Part shown: positions 55,611 to 64,000 of the stretch, one piece after another
How positions within the stretch are numbered: the first letter of the stretch is position 1
Layout of the letters: each line of letters starts with the position of its first letter
Assembly: GCA_033398695.1 (NCBI GenBank)
Contig: CM065802.1
Span: forward strand, 82,260,096 to 82,324,095
Origin: Orobanche coerulescens
Lineage: Eukaryota; Streptophyta; Magnoliopsida; Lamiales; Orobanchaceae
Length of the DNA: 64,000 nucleotides
Direction: 5' to 3'
Position numbers and translations under genes: made by a program
Notes under the pieces: generated by a model
Database searches by the model: none
Told to the model about the DNA's origin: nothing
What the model saw: only the letters and a program-made list of their open reading frames with translations

Positions 55611-55944
55611 AGTTTGTTTACTAAGTTATTATCACATTGATTCCTTATAACGCGACTCCCTCTCAATCTCGTCGAGTAATCTCTCGGGGAACAAGATGTT
55701 GGCCACCATCATATTCGCACCGATAATTGCCCAACGACATCGAGGTATGTCACCGACAAATCATCAATCATCATACAATCACAATAGAAGAATAACAGGT
55801 GCGGACAAGCTTTATTCATGTTAATACAGTACGAACACATCATCCAAAATACATTTATCATGATGGAGTACATTTATTTATTAAATAGATGAGATAGAAA
55901 TGATCGTTCAACGTGAAATAGCATGTAATACTGGTGGTATTACA

Positions 55945-55962
55945 TACCACTCCCATTAAAAA
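55945..55962 (-). other. Polypurine tract of element J
   Basis: The minus strand reads TTTTTAATGGGAGTGGTA directly before TGTAATACC. Confidence 0.75.
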
Positions 55963-55978
55963 TAGTTTCATCCCGAAA

Positions 55979-57450
55979 CTAATAAAATAACTCGGGATGA
56001 TTTTCCTTCATGCTCGACTCGGTCTCCCAAGTCGCTTCTTCTATGCCATGGTGCGACCATTGAACTTTTACAAGAGGTATGGCCTTATTTCTTAGTGTCT
56101 TTTCGCGTCGATCCAAAATCGCGGTTGGGACTTCTCTAAAGGTAGCATCATTAGAAATCTCCACCTCCTCGAAATTAATCTTGTGGCTTGGGTCGTACAC
56201 GTACTTCCTCAGCTGGGAAATGTGGAAGACGTTATGCACTCCGTCTAATGAAGGTGGCAGTGCGAGTCGATAAGCGAGTTTACCAACTCGGTCCAGTATT
56301 TCGAACGGGCCAATAAATCTCGGGCTCAAATTGCCCTTCTGGCCAAAGCGTCGAACACCCCGCATCGGCGATACTTTGACCCAAACGTGGACCCCGACCA
56401 TAAATTACAACGGTCGCTGGCAGTCCGTATCATATGACTTTTGGCGGCTCTGAGCTGCCAACATGTGTTTTCGAACGATGGAAATCTTCTTAATAGATTC
56501 CTGGATCAGATCCAACTCGGTAGCGATGACATCAGACGCATCATCCAAACACAGAGGAGACTTGCACATCCTACCGTACAAGGCCTCGAAGGGTGCCATG
56601 CCTATGCTTGCATGCCAGCTGCTGTTGTATGAAAATTCCGCCAAGCAGAGGTGTCTGGCCCAATCCCTACCCCAATCGAGTACACACGCTCTTAATATAT
56701 CCTCCAGGGTTTGTATAGTACGTTCTGTCTGTCCATCTGTTTGAGGGTGATAGGCCATGCTGAAATGTAACTGAGTACCCATAGCTTTGTGGACAGCCTT
56801 CCAGAAGCGGGACACGTATCTAGTATCGCTATCTGATATAATTCCCGAGGGAACGCCATGTAGCCTTACGATTTCTCGGATAAAGATGGTGGCTAGCTGC
56901 TCTGTCCCGGTGGTTTCCTGAATTGGAATGAAATGTGCCGACTTCGTCAGTCGGTCTACAATGACCCATATCGTGTCTTTTCCTCCCGCCATCACTGGTA
57001 ACTTGGTGACAAAATCCATTGATATGCTCTCCCATTTCCATTCCGGAATGGGTAAGGGCTGCATGATTCCGGCCAGCCTGCGGTGTTCAATCTTCACCTG
57101 TTGACAAGTCATACATCGAGAAACGAACCTTGCTAGCTCTTGTTTCATGTTCTTCCACCAGAAGCTCTTCCGCAAATCCTTATACATCTTGCTCGCCCCG
57201 GGATGCACCGAATAGGAAGTAGAATGAGCTTCCTTGAGTATAGTTTGTTTAAGCTCATCATTCGGTGGAATACAAATTCTGTTCTTAAACCTCACCAAGT
57301 TTCCTTGGATCCTGTAGTCTTAAATAAATCCCCCTTCGGCCCTTGCGCCGATCGCACGAAGTTCCGGCTCTTCCATCTGTGCCAGGCGTATCTCGTCCAG
57401 CAAGGATGAATGAATGTTAATTGAGCACAACTGTCCCTGGCGGTGTTGTA
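55979..57450 (-). pseudogene. Integrase and chromodomain of chromovirus J
   Basis: The 57298-56405 frame carries the zinc-binding region (ILKEAHSTSYSVHPGASKMY, then RFVSRCMTCQQVK) and the core: WESISMDFVTKLP with the first Asp, GIISDSDTRYVSRFW with the second, YHPQTDGQTERT with the Glu, then YNSSWHASIGMAPFEALYG. One TAA near 56402-56404 separates it, in the same frame, from 56401-55979. That part has VWVKVSPMRGVRRFGQKGNL, PRFIGPFEILDRVGKLAYRL and a chromodomain-like end (KAIPLVKVQWSHHGIEEATW, ETESSMKENHPELF). Tekay-type chromoviruses use this tail to target heterochromatin. The segment 57299-57450 linking to RNase H is out of frame. Confidence 0.92.
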
Positions 57451-58930
57451 TCTATACTTCAATGCCATTTCTCCTTAGATCTTGCTGCAATTCCGACTGT
57501 ACCGTTAAACCGGATAGTGTCATCTCCTGTGCAGTTTTCTGACTCAGTGCATCTGCCACGATGTTGGCCTTTCCAGGGTGATATAGAATCTCCACATCGT
57601 AATCTTTGATCAGCTCCAGCCAATGCCTCTGTCTCATGTTTACTCCCTCTGAGTGAAATTGTATTTTAAACTCTTGTGGTCCGTAAAAATTTTACAGGTA
57701 ATCCCATAAAGGTAGTATCTCCAAATCTTAAGGGCGTAGACCAGTGCAGTCAACTCCAAGTCGTGCGTCGGATAGTTCACCTCATATGGTTTAAGTTTTC
57801 GAGAGGCGTATGCAATAACTCTGTCATTTTGCATTAAAAACACATCTAAGTCCATGCTTAGACGCATCGGTGTATATTATGAATCCTTCTGTGCCCTGCG
57901 GTAGTACCAGTACTGGCGCAGTAGTCAACTTCCTCTTCAGTTTGTCGAAGCTCTCCTGACATTCGGTTGTCCATACAAACTTGGTACTTTTCCTTAGTAG
58001 ATTCGTCATCGGCCGAGCAATACTAGAAAAAGCTTCGACAAACCGTCGATAATATCCTACCAATCCCAGAAAACTCCTCACCTCCTTGACATTTCTTGGT
58101 GGTTCCCAACTCATAACTGTCTCGATCTTCTGGGGATCTACCTTAATGCCTTCTGCCGAAATCACATGTCCCAAAAAGGTCACCTCCGGCATCCAGAACT
58201 CGCATTTAGAAAGTTTGGCATAAAGTTGGTGTTGCCTCAAAACACTCAACACCTGTCTCAAGTGTTCCTCATGCTCCTGTCGGCTCCGGGAATAGATCAA
58301 ATTGTCGTCGATAAAGACTACCACACACTTCTCGAGAAATTCTATCAGAACCTTGTTCATCAATTCCATAAAAATGGATGGGGCATTATTCAATCCAAAT
58401 GACACCACCATGTACTCGTAGTGTCCGTACCTCGATCGAAATACGGTATCCTCCTCTCGAATTCTCAATTGGTGATATCCAGAACGTAAATTGATCTTTG
58501 AAAACACAGTCGCTCCCTGTAGTTGATCTAGTAAATCATCAATCCTTGGAAGTGGGTAACGGTTCTTAATAGTGACTTTATTTAGTTCTCTGTAATCGAT
58601 ACACAAGCGTAGAGAGTTGTCCTTCTTCTTTACAAAAAGGATTAGCGCACCCCATGGCGAAGTGCTCGGACGAACAAGCCCCTTCCTTAGCAATTCCTTG
58701 AGTTATAACTTTAATTCCTTCATCTCAGCTGGTGCCATCCTGTTTGGTGCCTTGGAGATAGGTGTCGTCCCTGGCTCAAGTTCAATCGAAATATCGACCT
58801 CCCGTCGTGGCGGCAATCCTGGTAATTCATCAGGAAAAACATCCGGAAATTCGCTTACCGTGGGAATATTAGCAACTGACAATTGTGATGTGCCCTCCTG
58901 AAGAATATAACACAAATAATATGTTCCCGT
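57451..58930 (-). pseudogene. Reverse transcriptase and RNase H of chromovirus J
   Basis: 58915-58704 reads the protease-RT linker and RT start (FPDVFPDELPGLPPRREVDI). A single TAA at about 58703 interrupts the same frame, which continues with [55 protein letters not shown] (the Asp of the usual FSKIDLRSGYHQ is Asn), [15 protein letters not shown] and [11 protein letters not shown], where the catalytic FIDD is followed by Asn. The thumb region has [15 protein letters not shown]. RNase H starts with [11 protein letters not shown], then after a frameshift near 57840 reads [20 protein letters not shown] and DHKSLKY. A further shift near 57640 leads to RQRHWLELIKDYDVEILYHP and ADALSQK. The loss of the first catalytic Asp would by itself inactivate the RT. 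Confidence 0.92.
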
Positions 58931-59322
58931 TCGTCACAAGATACTCCTGCTGTAAGGAGACTGAGGGACCCCTTAGTACTAAAGTGTTCTCGGCCTCTGA
59001 TTATGTGAGTAACACCGTCAGGAGTTGTAATGGAAACTGTCAGGTGATAGGTGTCTAATACCATCATGTGCATTGTCATACAGTCCATACCCAAAATAAC
59101 GTCTTCATTCTGAAGTGGAAAAACAATGAGATTTGCTGTCCAGCCCTGACTATCGACGTGGATCGGGCAGTTTCGAACTACCAAATTACCCCCCACCCTG
59201 CTACCCTCGGGTAGCTTAACAGTAAAAGATTCACAAGGTGCACAAGGAAGATTTAAACAGTTAACACATTCCACGGATATGAACGAATGGGTCGCTCCAG
59301 TATCAAACAGTACATGAACAGG
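58855..59322 (-). pseudogene. Protease of chromovirus J
   Basis: Same frame as gag, after one TAG (59323-59325). It starts PVHVLFDTGATHSFIS, with the catalytic DTGA intact, and continues LPEGSRVGGNLVVRNCPIHV and LIVFPLQNEDVILGMDCM, the conserved ILGMDWL-type segment with Trp replaced by Cys. The frame shifts near 58925, before the RT. The protease cuts Gag-Pol in the particle. Confidence 0.9.
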
Positions 59323-60564
59323 CTAGGAATTAATAAGAAGTGTACCTGAGACGGTAGGTGTAGTCTGGTTATTAGTGGCCTTTAGTTCGAACACACGGGA
59401 TGGCAGTGTCCCCGAGGAGGGTGCAGTTCCTTCCCTGCGGCCACGTCCTCTTCCAGCACCATATGGAGGAGTTTGGTAAGGTGGGGATCGATAGTCGGAC
59501 ATGGAGGATGCTCTGGATGTCTGAACCGAGCCTTGTTGACTCTGAGGAGATGAAATTTGCGCAGGTTTGATCCCTGAATAGTAGCGAGACATGTGCCCAC
59601 CCTTTCCGCATGAAAAAGACTTTGTAGACGCCTTACGACACTGACTCATGGTATGCCCCGCTATGCCACAATTGAAATAGCTCCGACGAGAGGGCCCGTC
59701 AGATGCTCCTTTCTGTTGGGACGAAGTTGCTGATTTAGAGGACAACCCAATTCCCGAGTTCATTCTGCTAGAGCTCCTAGACTGATTAGATGTCTTCGGC
59801 TTCTTCTGATTATGCCCGGTATCCGAACTGACAACCGTACCGGCGTATGCTGTGACCACATCCTCATATGCCCTCAGAGTGGTGCAGTGAAACCCGGCCA
59901 CGTAGCATTGAACATCTTTCGGCAACCATTGAGAAAGGTGGCAAATTCGTTGATCTTCCGATAGGACCATCTGTGCGACATAGCTTAGTTCGGTCCGATA
60001 AGCTCGAATGATTTTAGGTACTGGTAAGTCCTGAGGTCCTGCACTGAAGAAACTCCACGCTCGAGCAGTCCGTGCTGATCGGGGGCAGTACTTGTCTCTC
60101 AATAGTTTGGAAAACTCGGTCCATCCGACTACTCTGTCCTCCGGCTTATAGGTCCTCCACCATCGGGCTGCGGTGTCGCGGAGCTGGTTGATTCCGATTG
60201 GTACCTTTCGATTCCCTGGGCAACCAATCACCTCGAAGGCAGTCTCCATCTCGGAGATGCAATCATCCATGTGCTTATCCCCTGATCCATCGAATAATGG
60301 TGGTCTGGCCTTCAGCATTTCTCCCAGCCAACGGTCCTTCCCAGCATTCTCTTCTATGTCAATGACCGGTACACGTTCTGCCCGGTTGACCTGAGCGATT
60401 CCCATAGCAATGGCCTGGGCGAGGGTCTGGACAAAGGTCGGATCAAATCCCCCGTTGTTCTGATTTTCCGCCTCCTGTTCGTTCTGATTAACCGGCAGTG
60501 GTTGATTCCCGGCTGGGTTAGTTTCTGTAATATCCGACTGTAACTTTTCATTTTTACCTGTCAT
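59323..60564 (-). pseudogene. Gag of chromovirus J (413 aa, ends at TAG before protease)
   Basis: Opens at ATG 60564, exactly where element M begins on the other side, so the true start may be further upstream and lost. Contains FVQTLAQAIAMGIAQ, then the retrotransposon gag domain (PPLFDGSGDKHMDDCISEME, RDTAARWWRTYKPEDRVVGW, DKYCPRSAR). Two zinc knuckles follow, both defective: YFNCGIAGHTMSQC lacks the first Cys, and SFSCGKGGHMSRYY lacks the first and last. A Gly/Arg-rich segment (GAGRGRGRREG) precedes the end. Gag and protease share one frame, so this element probably made a single Gag-Pol polyprotein. Confidence 0.9.
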
Positions 60565-60714
60565 TGTATTATTCGGATAATCTGATTATCATGAATCGTT
60601 GCATTTAGTATTACGTCGTGGTATTATAGATTTGAATATCATATCGTTGTTATTTCATTTCATATGTGATGATTCGATGTTAATTAGAGTGTTGCATTTT
60701 CGAATTTTTCTGTT

Positions 60715-61050
60715 TATGTAGCGTACGCTACACAGTAAGATTAACGTACGTTAATCCTGTGCATTAGCGTGCGTAAGGTCTCCTCGGTTGCGTACGCTAA
60801 GAGGGAATCTGGCAGCAGTTGACTTCAGCACGTGAACTCCTTAGTCGTTAGCATGCATGTGATCTAAGTCTGAGCTGTCGTGTCGGTGAGAATCTACTTT
60901 TACTAGCATGCGTAACCCATTTATCATTAGCGTGCGCTAACGGCTTGCGATAATTCAAGACAGTAGCCACTGTAAGCCGCTTACGTACGTAGTATCAACC
61001 GGATAGCGTACGTAAGTTCATTAGCGTACGCTAATCTGTCCCGATAGCGT
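60715..61050. repeat. TTAGCGTACGCTAA palindromic word cluster, LTR M
   Basis: About 13 copies mixing TAGCGTACGCTA, TAACGTACGTTA, TAGCGTGCGCTA and TTACGTACGTA (near 60719, 60741, 60764, 60788, 60925, 60980, 61002, 61021, 61044). It thus blends the word types of E/A and of J. Confidence 0.85.
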
Positions 61051-61067
61051 GCGCTAAGTCTGCACAG

Positions 61068-61079
61068 TCTATTTATAGG
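61068..61079 (+). promoter_or_regulatory. TATA box of LTR M
   Basis: TCTATTTATAGG, 20 bases after the palindromic cluster. Confidence 0.6.
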
Positions 61080-63250
61080 ACCAGCCTGTTTTTCATTTCT
61101 TCACAACCCCAAACCGAATTTCTCTCTTCACATATCATACCCCTGCACTACCAAAACGATATCAACCTTCACCAACTTGTTTCTAAGCCTTGAATCTCGG
61201 AGTGGAGCTCATTTCCTTGGAGATTTGGAGTTGTTTTTAAGCTTGGAATATATTCTCTCATAGCATTGAACTTGTTCTTCATTTCTGGAGGTAGGTGTGC
61301 TTTCTTCTCTGCATTATTTTCTTATGTTGATGATTAATGACGAATTATACTTCACCTAGAGTTAGATTAAGCAAGTAAAACATGGTTATAATTAAACTCT
61401 TTAAACACTTCTTGATGAAGATGATAAATGAGGGTTTAGATTAGAGGAGTTCTTGATATTGTAGTAATGGTAACCATGTTTGTAGTTGTCATTACTCATC
61501 TTCTGGACGAATTTAGCTCAGTAGGACATTGTTGGATCGGTTAGCTTCATCATAACTGGATTTAGTCAAGAACTTGATATCATAAAGTGTTTAAACACCA
61601 TTTTAGGTATTTATTTACCTTGAGAAGAACTTGATAATGTTAAAGATAAGATTAGATGATCTAGTTCGAAATCTTAGAAGCTTTAACAAATCATATTTGT
61701 TCAGTTTCACAAGTCTTTGAAGAATGATAAGGATCTTACAACAATAACTTTTCATTAATCTATTGTGTTGATAACTTAGAATGTGGTTCATCATCATACT
61801 AAATAGATAGTGTTCTTAAGTAGATGATCTTTGTTTATGAATGATACTATCATGGTAGATTGAGTATCAAATTCATTATGACTATCCTTTTATAATAGGA
61901 GATGTTGTAGAACATGAGAATTTGATTTAAACCAATTTTATTGGCAAAGTGAAGATGTTTTTGTTCATGGAATAACTAGAGAATTACAGGACAGTTTTGG
62001 TATGGTAATCCGATTTTGGAAGATGAATTAGTTGTAATGAAACCTTTCATTAATCGTTAAGGTATTCATCAGGGGGGGATGAATTATTCGAGTAGGTTGC
62101 GGGCGTCGTTTCCTACGAATTGATATTAATATTATGTGAATATGTTATTGAATGAATTACGTTTCATTCAAGGTTGCTTGTTCGATTGAGTGTTTAACCG
62201 AGGATACCGTCCGTTTGATCATTTGGAGAAGGACTATCTTTCGCTTACGGATTTGAGGCAAGTTATCTTGCTTGGTTATAATGATGATTAGATTCTTCTG
62301 ATGGTTATATCTTTCATATGTATGAATTGTTCATGAAATGTTTGTCGTGATTTGACATTGTCCTTGACGTTATTCCGTTTTCTTCATGGGGTTGCATTCC
62401 CAAGTACGTCGTTTTGAATCATTGAATCTCGTTGGCCTTATTTTCACATCGGTGAGTTTTTCTTGATCCTTAATCGGATATGTGATTTGTTGAATTCATT
62501 GTCATGTTGTATCGTGACATATCCGGAATCATATCTGCGTTCCGATTGGTCATTGTGTAGGATTTTTAGCCAGGCACATATATAGTCATGCGTGGATATT
62601 ATTCCTCATTGGACTGTGCACACGGGACGTAGTTTCGTGAGGCTAATTAGGTACATTGTCCCACGTATATTTCTGGATTCCGTATACGGGGCGGACATGT
62701 ACACGGACACATTTCCGGATCGGGCGTACTGTGATGTCCATCTTTGAGCCATACTGTAAATTGTCCATAATATTGGATGCTTGTGACTGTTCGTTTCATA
62801 CGCCCGAGGGGTATGATTGATAGTCGGAATGATTTCTTTGAAATCTATATATGTGAATTGTATATGTCAGAAGAATTGATTATCATGTATATCTGACCCT
62901 GTGTTGGGCGAAATACTTGCATTGTATTTTAGGTCGAGGCAAAGGCAAGGCACGGGAAGAGAATGTCGACGGGGAAGGGTTCGAGGGATACTAGTTCGGG
63001 GGCCCCCACATCTCTTGTTGTCCAGTTATGTTAAACCGTGTTATGTTATTTCCTGTTTCATTTAAATTGCTTTTTGGTTGTATTTGACATTTGAAGTATT
63101 TTCCATCTCCATATGGTTTATACTTGTTTTTGGATCCTGTGTATTGTAAGGCCGTTGGCCATGTTTTAATAAACTCCTAATCGGAGTAATGACTATTCAT
63201 TGTGGTTCGGTATCACAAATAATATTTGTTTAATCTGTTTTGAATATCGC
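61080..63250 (+). other. R/U5 part of LTR M, no genes
   Basis: Long noncoding LTR body. Short ORFs such as 61615-61797 show no domain. The segment near 62390-62520 and the pair GGAC(A/G)TGTACACGGACAC, CCGTATACGGGGC near 62680-62710 show local dyads. Confidence 0.55.
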
Positions 63251-63314
63251 CTGGTGGGTCCTAGTGTGGGATTCACGGCACTGTAATAGCCACTTTTTGG
63301 GGTGTTACAGAAGA

Positions 63315-63327
63315 TGGTATCAGAGAG
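63315..63327 (+). other. Primer binding site of element M (initiator Met type)
   Basis: TGGTATCAGAGAG, five bases after the LTR end. Confidence 0.88.
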
Positions 63328-63730
63328 TCGTTTTTTTATGAGTCATTGAGAAATGAACTAGTATCAAGAGACCTTCGTGTCACGTGTGACCTGTGCAAGC
63401 GCCTTACCCTACGAGCCAAATACGGTATGTACTTTATGAGCCATGATTTAATTACTGGCATGATATTGATATCAGTATGGGTCTCCTTGTTGATCATGTT
63501 ATTTCGAGGAATTGTGACAGGATTTATCTGATTGATAATCCGAGGTAAATGCTGAATTTATTATACAATTGAAATTGTTCGACCTGACACCGATATGATA
63601 TTTGGTGCGACATTTGTGGTATCGCTAACCATTTTCCTTGAATATGTGATTCCTTGTTGCTATTAACTTAGCATGAATTTTAGTATCTTGAACTGTACTT
63701 ATGGTTATCATTATGATTGATTCTTTCAGT
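63328..63730 (+). other. Leader of element M
   Basis: Noncoding, AT-rich. It shares CACGTGTGACCTGTGCAAGC (63381-63400) with the leader of E on the opposite strand near 19910-19930. Confidence 0.65.
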
Positions 63731-64000
63731 ATGGAAAGAAACCTGAGGGGTCGTGGCAGAGGGGGACGAGGCCGCGGAAGGGGCCGAATCCCGATACCTC
63801 GAGCCAACAGACGCGCGAATGCGGATCAGAGTTCCGCAGACAGTGGTTCACCTTCTAGGGAACAATCGCACCACAGTGGGCGCGGGGATGCGCGTGTCGA
63901 TCCTTACGTCGTAATGCAGGGCATGATGACACAGATGACCCAGATGGGTCAACTAATGGAAGCAATGCAGAGGGCCGCTACTGGCCAGCAGCAGGGGGCT
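63731..64000 (+). CDS. Gag of chromovirus M, N-terminal 90 residues (runs off the window)
   Basis: The ATG at 63731 follows the leader, and the frame is open to the window end. The head is basic and Gly/Arg-rich (RGRGRGGRGRGRGRIPIPRA), followed by a Ser-rich linker and the Met-rich helix MQGMMTQMTQMGQLMEAMQR, the same order as in the gag of E (19474-18884). The gag core would follow beyond 64000. This could be the start of an intact element, but only 270 bases are visible. Confidence 0.85.
   Translation, partial: MERNLRGRGRGGRGRGRGRIPIPRANRRANADQSSADSGSPSREQSHHSGRGDARVDPYVVMQGMMTQMTQMGQLMEAMQRAATGQQQGA

Larger units (their letters stand above)
53662..55944 (-). mobile_element. 3' LTR of chromovirus J, 2283 bp
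   Basis: On the minus strand it begins TGTAATACC (55944), right after a polypurine tract, and ends GGGGCGTTACA (53662). The conserved end-box GTGGGTCCCAC...GGGATTCACGGCACTAT is at 53680-53725. It contains duplicated segments with CCAAGG(T/C)CGCA(A/G)CCAAGG (54099 and 54214) and a TTACGTACGTAA cluster upstream of the TATA box. Confidence 0.9.
60565..63309 (+). mobile_element. 5' LTR of chromovirus M (about 2.7 kb)
   Basis: The right end is secure: the conserved end-box at 63252-63295 (GGTGGGTCCTAG, GGGATTCACGGCACTGTAAT), then GGGGTGTTACA ending at 63309, then the primer site. The left end is proposed at TGTATTATTCGG (60565), a decayed TGTAATACCCGG, where the gag of J stops. U3 has TTAGCGTACGCTAA words and a TATA box. 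The LTR end is close in sequence to that of E. Confidence 0.75.

Noticed and set aside
1..64000. Endogenous pararetrovirus or DNA transposon
   Set aside because: No movement protein, coat protein or transposase motifs were seen; every recognisable coding piece is Copia or Ty3/gypsy.

Overview
This 64-kb window is plant nuclear DNA made almost entirely of nested LTR retrotransposons. I found no intact host gene, no rRNA or tRNA gene and no CRISPR array. The evidence is LTR pairs with matching 5-bp target-site duplications (TSDs), initiator-Met-type primer binding sites, polypurine tracts, and gag/pol remnants of plant-specific clades: Tekay-like chromovirus, Athila, Tat, SIRE and TNT1-like Copia. 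A eudicot is most likely. An asterid is a weak guess, resting on a remembered resemblance of the extra ORF in the SIRE-like element to asterid sequences. The density of nesting suggests a repeat-rich, probably heterochromatic region.

Layout, with element letters used throughout. 1-995 is the 3' part of a chromovirus LTR of the J family. 1880-2210 (+) and 2600-4390 (-) are decayed TNT1-like Copia pol pieces in opposite orientation. 4397-6544 (-) is the gag-protease of Tat element I, with one LTR at 6862 to about 7830. 7850-10764 is the leader, primer site and 1958-bp LTR of Copia element H (-). 10765-12582 is a truncated LTR, G, of the B family (-). 12583-22375 is chromovirus E (-): LTR, leader and partial gag. 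F (12655-18878, TSD AGGGT), a deleted Athila element, is inserted in the gag of E.

22376-24397 and 44258-44848 are the integrase/chromodomain end and the split 3' LTR of chromovirus A (+). The LTR of A is interrupted by B (about 24398-44257, +), an element carrying only gag. The gag of B is interrupted by C (28910-41108, -, TSD CCCGT), a nearly complete SIRE-like Copia element with an extra 3-kb coding region after pol. 44849-45635 is a partial Copia LTR, P. 45636-47391 holds unassigned sequence and a Copia RNase H remnant (L, +). The LTR of L starts at 47392 and is interrupted by K (47737-52780, -, TSD CCCAC), a short Athila-type element without pol. 53662-60564 (-) is chromovirus J, with 3' LTR, integrase-chromodomain, RT, protease and gag, all interrupted by stops or frameshifts. 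60565-64000 is the LTR, leader and gag start of M (+), which is related to E.

The most striking recurrent signal is in the LTR promoters. In at least nine LTRs of different clades, a short CpG-rich dyad-symmetric word is repeated several times, usually just upstream of the TATA box. The word differs by family: TTACGGCCGTAA in B and G; TTACGTACGTAA in J; TAGCG(C/T)(A/G)CGCTA in A, E, M and P; GACACGGCCCGTGTC in F and the leader of H; GCCGCGGC in K; GCGATCGC in I. No element in the window looks capable of autonomous transposition as read. C, lacking only reading-frame continuity, and J are the most complete.
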